Source: Bremia lactucae (taxonomy: Eukaryota; Oomycota; Peronosporomycetes; Peronosporales; Peronosporaceae). Taken from it: DNA of 24,838 nucleotides. Both the position numbers and the translations under genes were made by a program. Under the pieces are notes generated by a model. It made no database searches, had not been told where the DNA came from, and saw only the letters and a list, made by a program, of their open reading frames with translations. Below are positions 17,217 through 24,838 of this stretch, piece after piece; position 1 is the stretch's first letter, and every line of letters starts with the position of its first letter. The stretch is taken from positions 2,254,440 through 2,279,277 of the forward strand of contig NC_090619.1 of assembly GCF_004359215.1 (NCBI RefSeq). The letters run 5' to 3'.

Positions 17217-17719
17217 TGTAACGGGGTGTTCCGCTACATAAGTATTATTCTCTAAAAGAGTACTAATTAACTATGTTTATGAAAGTAAATATGCAAAGAA
17301 GTACAAATGAATATATTCATTAATTATTTGACTGAAATAGTTAAATATTACCAGATCTGGTAAAATTGATGCAATAAGACAATAGTTCTATTGATTGGTT
17401 GATTTGAGTTTTCATCAACCCCGCTAATCGTTATGAGACACGATTGTGCGGTGCGCAAGGAGGCGCCATACATAGTAATAATTTTATTACAATAGCAGTC
17501 GTAGATAGAAGATCGTTACGTAGCGAACTAAATATACTAATACTAATTTACTTTTTCTCTATAGCCTTAGTCTAGATCCTTAAGCTAAAGACCCTTAGCT
17601 TCATAGAAAGCTTCCTCTGTACCTTTGTGTACGTGAAGTTTTAAGGCACTTCACCTATACTGTAATCAGTGTAAGGTTAACTAGTACTGATCAGTACTAG
17701 TGAAAGGTGCCGCGTTACA
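17217..17719 (+). repeat. LTR, plus sense (503 bp), best preserved
   Basis: Starts TGTAACGGGGTGTTCCGCTA and ends AGGTGCCGCGTTACA; its ends are short inverted repeats TGTAACG/CGTTACA. It contains a 22-bp perfect palindrome at 17680-17701 (half-site ACTAGTACTGA) near its 3' end. No PBS follows, because an inverted LTR joins it directly. Confidence 0.8.
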
Positions 17720-18218
17720 GATTAGTACTAATTAATCTTACACTGATTAACTGTAGGTGAGGTGCCTCGAAACTTCACGTACACACGGGTACAGATGTAG
17801 ATTTTTATGAAGCTAAGAAGGCTTAGCTTTAGGTGTCTAGGCTAAGGCTTACTATAGATAAAAAGGAAAGATAAAAAGAAAAGCTGTATTAATAGACAAA
17901 GCTCCTACGTAACGATCTTCTATCCACTGCTGACTTTATTATATTATTTACAAACTATGTATAGTGCCTCCTTGCGCACCGGACAATCGTGTCCAATAAC
18001 AATTGGCGGGGTTGATTCAAACTTAAATCAACCAATCAATAGCACTGATGCCTTATTGCACCAATATTTTACCAGATTTGATTGTATCAAAACTATTAAG
18101 TCACGCAGCTAATAAAGATAATTATTTGTACTTCTTGGCATATTTCCTTTCATAGAACGTAGTATTAATTAGTACTCTTTTAGAAAATAATACTTATGTA
18201 ACGGGACACCCCATTACA
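17720..18218 (-). repeat. 3' LTR of E4 (minus sense)
   Basis: On the minus strand it starts TGTAATGGGGTGTCCCGTTA at 18218 and runs as the near-complete reverse complement of 17217-17700 (CCAATCAATAGCACTGATGC, TGCGCACCGGACAATCGTGT, GTAACGATCTTCTATCCAC, CTTCACGTACAC). Its last ~20 bases (GGTGCCGCGTTACA) are missing or shared with the neighbour's end. With 17217-17719 it forms a palindrome of about 1 kb. It lies after the minus-strand pol end of E4, so it is the 3' LTR. Confidence 0.75.
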
Positions 18219-18225
18219 TCACACA

Positions 18226-18261
18226 CCCAAACCAACAGTCACTATAGTGACTGTTTTTGGG
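18226..18261. promoter_or_regulatory. hairpin and purine tract just inside the 3' LTR (E4)
   Basis: CCCAAAccAACAGTCACTA / TAGTGACTGTTTTTGGG. The inner 18 bases (18236-18253) are a perfect palindrome with half-site CAGTCACTA. In pol sense the order is hairpin, GGTTTGGGTGTGA, LTR start, as in E1; the G-rich tract is the candidate polypurine primer. Confidence 0.55.
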
Positions 18262-18364
18262 TGACAGGGAACACTATAATGTTGTTCTCTATAATTTTGC
18301 ATCATTGATATTTTATTAAGAATTCCAATTTTGTCGCATTGTTGATTTTCGTTGAGAAATCAAA

Positions 18365-20048
18365 ACAACGACTAATAAGTCTATACGCATCGCCCGTGAG
18401 GCCGCAAAGCTGGCAGCTGCACGGACTAGTGCAGCTGCTGGTTATGCAAATGTTTCAGTAAATGCTAATGCGTCTACTGCGGGAAGTACGTCACCTCCTA
18501 CACCCATTGGAGCTGACTGGAAAATGTCATTTGTTGATGACATTGCAGGTGACGGTGACAAGTCACCTGCTACACCGATTGTAGGTGACCGGTCCAAGTC
18601 ACCGTCATCACTCGACTCAGTGGCTACTGTGGAGGCCGCCGGATCACATGGGGCCGAGTCCGTCAAACCTTCGAGTTCTAACGTCAAAACCAAAGAGTTG
18701 ATGACGCCTTTGATGGGGAGTCATCTGATAATGACTCCATGGGCGACGATCATTGTTTGCGTCACCAGGAACAAAGTGATCGTGGAGGGAATAATGTTGG
18801 TGGTGATGCTAGTTTGCATCACCAGGAAAAGAAGGGGTTCGAAAGATCCATCCAAGAGCCATGTTAATGTTACCATAAGTCAACTGGAGAGGGATTGCAA
18901 TACGTTGCGACTCGCTCCCGAAAAGAAGCCTAATTACCTTCGAAGGGCAACCTAGCCGTTCGTTTGGTATGACCAACGCTCGATACAATATTCCTTTATT
19001 CGACTCATCCAGGCTCCACAAGCTTGGTAAGGATGAAACGGAATTCTTCATCGATGCCTTTCTCCGGCATCGGTGGTACACTTGTAAGCGGGCAAAGGAT
19101 GTCAGACCTTTGTTCCAAGCCTGGACAGCCTTTGTACAGAACGTGCAAAACATAGGCCGTGAGGTCTGGCTTGACAAGCTAAATGATTTCCGTGAAAGGT
19201 TCGAGAAACGGACCGAAGTCGGTGCTCGCTATAAGTTGTACCGCTTGTCTAGAGAGGCAGGAATTCCTTGCCGTTCGTGGGGGGACTCATGCCCATGCTG
19301 TGTTAAGGGTGCAGGTCATGCCCCTAAGGAAGCATATTCCCTAAAGATCCTTATTGGAGGACGCTCATCCCTTACGAGATGCGTCAAGAAATTGAGAACC
19401 TCCAATCCTTTTACGAGCGCAGGAAGCAGTCGCTCTGTGATGGACACTGTTTCGAGGAAGATGAGTCTCGCCGTACTGTCGAAACGTCCATCATCAGTTG
19501 GTAACGAGATTCTTTAAATCATGCGAGGGTGGATACCCTCGCCAGCGAACGAGATAACTCGTTCGAACCCCCTTTACCTCACCTTGGTTCGAAAGACATT
19601 CAACAAGAGAATGCTACTACCCACTCGAATCTGTCAATGGATGTGGAGGGAAAGGAAAACTCGGGTTTGCCTCGTGTAACGAATTCGTATTAACATCATG
19701 AATTAGATCACACCCTTCACTATTTGAGGGAGGACATTTATCACGAGCGATCCCGTCGCCGCGAGTTAGCGGTGACGGTTGATAATGTTTCTCGTGACCA
19801 GGTGAGAAATTATGCGCAGGTTGCGACTGATCACTAAGCAAACGAAAGAACACATCACTTTCTTCAAAACATGCTGGCGACAGATCGCCAGAAGATGTCT
19901 TCCTTATAGGAAAAAGTGGATCGTCTCTTTTGAGATTTAGAATCTGTTCCGAGACCATAAGGCTTTGGCTCGGGACCATCAGGCTTTGGTGGATGCTCTG
20001 GACCGAAGCCTCGTTCTGATTGTACGGGCGGAGAAGCCCAACATAAAA
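18365..20048 (+). pseudogene. E4 antisense ORF (Cys-core, coiled-coil protein)
   Basis: Plus-strand gene opposing pol, about 560 codons if repaired. Order: Ala-rich helix (AREAAKLAAARTSAAAG, 18390 on); Ser/Pro-rich repeats of GDGDKSPATP type (18524-18650); RLAPEKKPNYLRR (18909); then a long open core 18969-19517 with FQAWTAFVQNVQNIGREVWL, EKRTEVGARYKLYRLSREAG and SWGDSCPCC (19220-19302). After a stop at 19517 the frame shifts and goes on as ARVDTLASERDNSFEPPLPH, antisense to the chromodomain, and a coiled coil (LDHTLHYLREDIYHERSRRR, DRQKMSSL) with several stops, antisense to the pol linker. Every block has a counterpart in E1. No known family recognised; metal binding by CPCC is a guess. It would need its own promoter, perhaps in the LTR read backwards. 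Confidence 0.65.
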
Positions 20049-20100
20049 CTTTCCATATTTTTAAAAACTAAAACTAAAAGGATGCGTACGCACACTACAA
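19230..20100 (-). pseudogene. integrase tail, Pro-rich linker and chromodomain (E4)
   Basis: Minus strand from 20100: VRTHP, an AT-rich ~30-base insertion, FYVGLLRPYNQNEASV (about 20005-20048), then an open linker of 120 codons (19617-19979) ending in FPFPPHPLTDSSG. The chromodomain core is TSYLVRWRGYPPSHD (19518-19562), then a frameshift and QLMMDVSTVRRD (about 19450-19490). The layout equals E1. The first chromodomain strand (VERIL..) is frameshifted. Known role: binding of modified histones to direct integration. Confidence 0.75.
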
Positions 20101-21347
20101 GGTAGTTCGATCGTGTACGCATTTCCTTGGAGATGTAGTGCTCGAAACGGGCCGATATATCTGGGCAGCAATTTATTACTGCCCAAATTCGTCACTACAT
20201 GTTCAAAAGGTTTATTGTAGACAGTAATGCTAGGTCATTCATATTGAAAAGAAGTATGTTTGCGCTTCCATTTTTGTCAGAGCTCCGCTTCTGTCAGTCC
20301 ACCGCATCAGCGATGGAATCCTGTGCGAAATGAACTACTGCTTCTCTAGCCAACAGGAAATCAGATGCTGACTCGGTTTTATTTGTGTTTTCAGTGCGAC
20401 TGGCTCGCACTGCGGAGATATCAATCTCTTTATTATTGAAAGCATTGTCGTTCTCATTAATAATATAATTTTGATGCTGGGTCTCTCAGCATCGTTATCA
20501 AAGTCTACTAAGCTTGTCCGCTTCAATATTAATTAAATAAATCAACATCGGTATACTTCGCATTGACTTTAGTGCTAATGCGTGATGAGCAAGAGCTAGA
20601 AGGTTCTTTACTCGAGCGAGTCCTCCCCCTGAATAAGAGTCACTTTCAAACAAGGTTGGTATACGTGGGTGGGGTAAGCAATTCATGAAAACAGTGGATG
20701 CTTTGTAAAGCATGTACTGAATTGTTGATGGCAAATTTTCCATCGGCAAGAACTCGCTCCAACTCGTATTAAAATAGTGGACGTATCCGCGAAGTATCTC
20801 TTCGAGGATACGGTTTGCCGCTCCGTCTGACCATCTGTTTCAAGATGACCAGATGTTGAATATTCCAACTGTGCTCTAAGTGGTTTGAACACAGTTTGCC
20901 AAAATTCTGCCGTGAATCTAGGTTCTCGATCTGAGACCAGTTCGGGGTATAACCCATAGAGTCGAAATATTGCGTCAACAAAGACACGAGCACAGCCTTT
21001 GACTGTGGTCACTCCGGTACTGCAGCAAGATGTACCATTTTGCTGAAAGGATCAACAAACACAAGAATACCAGTGTTCTTATGTTCGTTGTCGGGAAAAT
21101 CCGTAGACGAAGTCCATGGATACAGACTACCAACACGCTGCCGGAACAGGCAGAGGTTGTAACGGTCCACGGGATAAAGCACTGGGCTCCACCCGTTGAC
21201 AAACTTGCAAGCACGTATGTACTTGCGGGCAAACTCATACTGGCGTGGCCAGCAGAAGTCGCAACTTATCGCAAGATAAATCTTCTCACGTCCACGATGA
21301 CCAATTATTGATGCATCGTGACACTAATACATGATGCGTAAACGCAA
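20100..21347 (-). pseudogene. integrase core and C-terminal region (E4)
   Basis: Minus strand: IGHRGREKIYLAISCDFCWP and FARKYIRAC (zinc module, second half degraded), SMDFVYGF (first Asp, codon at about 21112-21120), HKNTGILVFVDPFSKMVHLA, then the open piece 20683-21012 with FVDAIFRLYGLYPELVSDRE (second Asp), FTAEFWQTVFKPLRAQL and HLETDGQTER (Glu). Then, after frameshifts, ESASDFLLAREAVVHFAQDS, SANILLFNMNDLALLSTINL and IGPFRALHLQGNAYTIELP. All three DDE residues survive, but in different frames. Confidence 0.8.
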
Positions 21348-21617
21348 AATGGCTTTAAATAATGGCTTTAAACTTAGAACCTGATATTGTAGTTATTGTT
21401 GTTCTTAATAATGACAGGCAGAATAAAGTTTAAATAAGCTGTATCGATTAGCCGAAGCATCAATACTGCAAATTATAACATGTTTTCTTAACGGTTAAGC
21501 ATTCAAATTGGTTTTTAACTTTTACAGAAACTATTGTTATTATTAAATTTTACAGAAACTATTGTTATTATTTTATATTAAATTCTAAGTGTACTGTGGT
21601 TACAATTTTACCACTCA
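21348..21617. mobile_element. AT-rich insertion splitting E4 integrase
   Basis: In pol sense the coding text runs DTPRVVIP up to about 21617 and resumes at CGCATCATG...CACGATGCATCAAT near 21340; E2 has no gap there. The insert is AT-rich and contains a duplicated ~25-bp unit TTTTACAGAAACTATTGTTA (21523 and 21548), and ATGGCTTTAAA twice at its left edge (21349, 21362). No terminal inverted repeat stands out, so it could be a small non-autonomous element or filler. Confidence 0.45.
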
Positions 21618-21850
21618 TTATGAGTGGGGATGACTACACGAGGTGTGTCGCCAGCAATGGCTGTGCAATATAGTAAACCACTGCGTGTTGTGTATCGATC
21701 TAGTGAAGATTGATGCAATTTCGACAATCCATTTAATGATTGGAATGGATTTCTAAGCTAATCCATCGACCCTTTAAGAGCCTTATCTTCTTATAAGCTC
21801 TTCTAACGTCGTCGAGTGATGTTGTCGACGAAACACTTTTTGTTGCAACA
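21618..21850 (-). pseudogene. RNase H-integrase junction of pol (E4)
   Basis: Minus strand continuing from RNase H: SLRRR-like charged text, then GDTPRVVIP at about 21630-21660, matching E2 around 8030-8070. Heavily decayed. It marks the start of the integrase N-terminus before the AT-rich insertion. Confidence 0.45.
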
Positions 21851-21859
21851 GTGACATTA

Positions 21860-22380
21860 TGTTCACTGTTCATTTGCGCAGCCGGCTCACAAACGGGCCG
21901 GCGTAAAGGGCATCGGCGACGACGTTACGTCATCCTGGTTCATACTCCATGGAGAAGTTATACTCCGCGAAGAGAGACAACTATCTCGCCATTTTTTGCG
22001 AGAGGTGTGGACTGTTCACGGCCGTGCATACAGATGCATGGTCCGTATATACAATGGACGATCTATATCCCAAGAGATAGACCCAAGACTTAGCCAGTGC
22101 ATATTTCATGGCAAGGAGTTCGTTGTCCTGCACTGGATAGTTGCGTTCAGCTAGTTAAAGCTGACGCGATTGATAACAGACGACGCGCTCTTCGCCGTCT
22201 GTGTCACAATGCATTAACGCACAGCCGATTGCAAAATCGCTGGCGTCACAGACCACATGAATTGGTCATTCTTGGTCCGCAATCGCCAGGATTGGCGATT
22301 GCATCAAGCTTTGCTTGCTACCCTCGAAGAAACGCTGACAATCAGCGCTCCATGACCACTTTACATTTTCTTCAACAAGA
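21860..22380 (-). pseudogene. RNase H domain (E4)
   Basis: Minus strand: WSWSADCQRFFEGSKQSLMQ, SPILAIADQE, stop, VVCDASDFAIGCALM (first Asp; 22233-22253), DGEERVVCYQSRQL, stop, LAERNYPVQDNELLAMKYAL (Glu), YTDHASVCTAVNSPHLSQKM (third Asp), FAEYNFSMEYEPG, stop, NVVADAL. It is complete in one frame apart from four stops, the best RNase H in the window. VVADAL carries the last catalytic Asp. Confidence 0.8.
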
Positions 22381-22399
22381 AGAAATATGTACTGTCATT

Positions 22400-23260
22400 T
22401 TGGCATAATTGCGTGAGTACTTGCGCAGGTACGCCGCTAGGCCGAGGAACTTTCGAAATCCCTTTACATCGACTGACACAGGCCAATCGGTAATCGCCTT
22501 GATCTTTTCCGGATCCGGGAGTACACCGTCTTTACCCACGATGCACCCAAAAAGTGGGTATTTCGCTTGCAGCGAATATACACTTCCTGAAATTTGCATA
22601 CAACTTGTGCTTACGCATAAGTGTATGAACCTTTCGGACGTGGGTACGATGTACTTTAACGTCCGACTTTCCATTCATGGCTCTTCTTGAACGAAGACGT
22701 CATCAAAATAGCTCGGTGCGAATCCCACACCGACCTTAACAGACTGGTTACACATCTGTTAAATGTCGCAGGGGTATGACTCGTTCCTGTGGCATGACTA
22801 GCCACTCCCATAGCATACCGCTTGGGGTGCTTTCTGCCTGTGAACAGGATATCCTGTTTGCGCATGAAGATCTCTTAGAATCCATCCATCAGATCCATTG
22901 CATAAAAGATAGTACTCTTTGACATGCCATCAATGTTTACGTCTTTTCGTAGTATTGGTGTTTGAGCCGGTACTGTTGCAGCGTTCAGCTTATTAAAAGC
23001 ATGCACAATACGCCATCCTCCTGTTGCTTTGCACACACAAAAGGTCGGAGAGCAATGTGGGGAGGTTGACTCCCTCACATGGCCCGCTGCCAAGCGATCA
23101 GCAAAAAATTTGTCGATCGCTAATACTTGTTCACGAGGCAATCGCCACAACTTCATGACACAGTATTTTGAACCTGGAATCTGGTCGATTTCATGTCGAT
23201 TACCTTTATCTTTAGGCAACTCGCACGGTACTGATTCAGGAAGACATCCTTAAATTCTAA
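22400..23260 (-). pseudogene. reverse transcriptase (E4)
   Basis: Minus strand. Open piece 22875-23219: RLPREQVLAIDKFFADRLAA, HVRESTSPHCSPTFCVCKAT, GGWRIVHAFNKLNAATVPAQ and STIFYAMDLMDGF (motif A Asp in MDLMDGF). Then TPATFNRCVTSLL and, in another frame, GFAPSYFDDVFV with YFDD at 22699-22710, then MNGKSDVKVHRTHVRKV. The connection (22372-22674) reads FGCIVGKDGVLPDPEKIKAI and FRKFLGLAAYLRKYSRNYAK. All polymerase motifs are visible, but two frameshifts near 22870 and 22740 break the frame. Confidence 0.85.
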
Positions 23261-23295
23261 AAATCCTTATATAAAGGGTCAGTCTTCAAAGTCCC

Positions 23296-23655
23296 CTAGG
23301 ATTGGGACGTAAATCGTTCAATCCGAGTCTTCTCATCGAGGACAGTTTTGTTCATCGATGAGCTGCTGAGAACCCGTTCGTTCTCAGGAAATTCTATTGC
23401 CGACCAAATATCGGTCACATGGTTGTCATTTGTGACAAGTTCGCAGGTCTGCTTGACGTTGCCACTACGCAGATCACGCAAGAACCGTTTCCGTTCAAGC
23501 GTTGGCAGTTGAGTTATCTCCGAAGTTAACTTCGGAGGCGCTATTAGATCAAGTGTATAAGCGCCTACACTGGATCCATTGTTTACGGAGACATTAATTG
23601 TCTCAGATTCCTCTTTGGAACTTATTTCCAAATGTACCTGGGAACCTTTGACCAA
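23296..23655 (-). pseudogene. protease-RT linker of pol (E4)
   Basis: Open for 119 codons: NVSVNNGSSVGAYTLDLIAP, PPKLTSEITQLPTLERKRFL, RDLRSGNVKQTCELV, IEFPENERVLSSSSMNKTVL. It contains the 20-bp palindrome at 23518-23537. The function of this segment is unknown; it is conserved in E2 and E3. Confidence 0.75.
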
Positions 23656-24130
23656 CTTATTTCCACAGATTCTTGGGAACTTATTCCCTCAAGTTTTATT
23701 TGGGGAGTATCCTTCCCAACTGCCTCTAGCTGTGGTTGCGCTTTTACAGCGAGATCCTCTACGATCAACTCTCCAGTCGATAAAGGACTTTCGCACTGCC
23801 TCTTATAGACAGGCGTTTCAAATGATGCTTTCCAAGCAACCGTTCTTGCTTCTTACCACTCAACTGATTCGAATGGTCGAACTTCGACGCTGCCTGTGCT
23901 TGTGCACAGCCGTCGGTAATTATGTCCACGTCACAATGGTGGACCTTCAATGCTGCATGTGCTTGTGCACAGCCGTCGATATCTAACTCCACAGTGTGAT
24001 GGGTCGTCGCACTGATGTCTTGTGCAGTCGTACGAACGAACCACAAGATAGGCCATCGCACTCACTCGTACGACATTGACAGACTTCTGGATGCTCCAAG
24101 ACGTTCATCAGTTGGCCATCTGATGAACAA
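23656..24130 (-). pseudogene. low-complexity spacer with a duplicated unit (E4)
   Basis: The minus-strand ORF 23765-24061 contains DGCAQAHAALKVHHCDVDI followed 63 bp (21 codons) later by DGCAQAQAASKFDH. The DNA copies lie around 23881-23915 and 23944-23978 and share TGTGCTTGTGCACAGCCGTC. E2 has a single such unit; E3 has two diverged ones. Confidence 0.6.
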
Positions 24131-24480
24131 GAGACAAGTATCGTCACGGCTTGATGCTGCCAGTTTATTCATGGCTCGTACTTTCTAAGCCATGGTAATC
24201 CAAGGATGGTATCAAATTTGTCATCCAAATCTAGTACGATGAAATCATCTTCGTACTGTTTACCATTTAACGTGTATTGGATATCAATTACACGTTTCTT
24301 TACTGTTGCAGATGCGCCTGTTGCTAGGCGCACTGTCATCCTCGTTAGACAGATATCGCACTCAATAAATTTGAGTCTGCGATCTTCTAGCGATTGGCGT
24401 CTAATAATGCTCGATGCCCCACAATCGACTAGGGACATAAGTGGCAATTTATTTGACACTAATATTTGAAGGTGATGAGG
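24130..24480 (-). pseudogene. aspartic protease (E4)
   Basis: Open for 96 codons (24169-24459): PLMSLVDCGASSIIRRQSLE with the catalytic triad DCG at 24418-24426, RMTVRLATGASATVKKRVID, IQYTLNGKQYEDDFIVLDLD and TILGLPWLRKYEP, then a stop where E2 continues. This is about the size of a full retropepsin (about 95-100 residues), so this domain is nearly intact. DCG in place of DTG/DSG seems normal for this family. Confidence 0.8.
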
Positions 24481-24544
24481 TTTACCTCATCCCCTGGGGC
24501 AGTTACACACAATGTTGGTGTGTAAGAGCAACTTATGTCAAAAG

Positions 24545-24838
24545 CCCTGCAAATCCTTTTGACGTTGCCAGATCAGTAAAGCGCTCCGCACGGTCTAACC
24601 CCGACCGTTTTTTTACATTCCGCCTCGCCGTTGCGATTTCGCAACAGCGTCGGATCCGCTTCCTCCGCCGTTCCTAGCGAGGTCGGTCTTTTCGCTCAAT
24701 TGATTTAGGCACTGGCCGTGGTGTACCAAACTCATAGCCGTAGTGGCCCATCTTTCGACAACGATTACATTTTTGTAAGCTTTTGTAACTTGAAGAGCGA
24801 GATTTTTCGCTCTCTACATACGAGAGATCCATGGGTTC
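24545..24838 (-). pseudogene. gag C-terminus with zinc knuckle (E4), runs off the window
   Basis: Minus strand: EPMDLSYVESEKSRSSSYKS, then CNRCRKMGHYGYEF (24728-24769), a CCHC knuckle whose last Cys is Phe, then GTPRPVPKSIERKDRPR, a stop, and a basic tail (RIRRCCEIATARRNVKKR). Gag N-terminus, PBS and 5' LTR lie beyond 24838. E2 and E3 knuckles are also damaged, each at a different residue, so the damage is independent decay. Confidence 0.75.

Noticed and set aside
21618..24838. Plus-strand ORFs (for example 23579-23986, 24206-24469)
   Set aside because: Shadows of the minus-strand pol and gag frames, which carry all the motifs.

Overview
This window looks like a retrotransposon graveyard from an oomycete-type genome (Phytophthora or downy mildew relatives). 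That placement rests on recognising the pol family by eye: protease DCG..N/S, RT palm YFDD, integrase tail MRTHPTFY.GRLRP and chromodomain YLVRWRGYPP. I see no host gene, tRNA or rRNA that I can support. Almost every coding stretch is a decayed, chromodomain-type Ty3/gypsy LTR retrotransposon, broken by stops, frameshifts, deletions and inversions.

Layout. (R0) 1-217: the end of a minus-strand zinc-knuckle gag, cut by an assembly gap at 218-317. (E0) 354-2095: a minus-sense remnant with a chromodomain, a primer binding site (PBS) and an LTR, and a plus-strand ORF running antisense over the chromodomain. (E1) 2452-4590: the 3' end of a minus-sense element (integrase tail, chromodomain, 3' LTR) with a plus-strand antisense ORF. 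(E2) 4590-9171: a plus-sense element (LTR stub, PBS, gag, protease, RNase H, integrase) whose reverse transcriptase is inverted in place at about 6970-7395. (P) 9215 to about 10830: two LTR starts facing apart around a 1-kb core bordered by mirrored 21-bp tandem repeats. (E3) 10833-15194: a minus-sense element with 5' LTR, PBS, gag, protease, RT and a deletion fusing RNase H to integrase. (U) 15195-16400: unresolved sequence with a 54-bp pol patch. (T) 16400-17719: LTR fragments, including a miniature LTR - 190 bp - LTR unit. (E4) 17720 to beyond 24838: the most complete copy, minus-sense, from gag zinc knuckle to 3' LTR.

The most interesting signal is that the pol 3' end of E1 and E4 carries a second gene on the opposite strand. 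It starts just inside the 3' LTR, encodes a conserved Cys-containing core and a coiled coil, and runs back over the chromodomain and integrase tail. Both strands keep recognisable, related proteins in the two diverged copies, and E0 shows the same layout with an unrelated protein.

The second signal is the density of short perfect inverted repeats (8-11 bp stems, 0-8 nt loops) throughout the gag-pol sequences. Several sit at equivalent places in E2, E3 and E4, and one LTR-end palindrome shows paired changes. Coordinates of decayed domains are approximate; all family assignments are by motif reading, with no database search.
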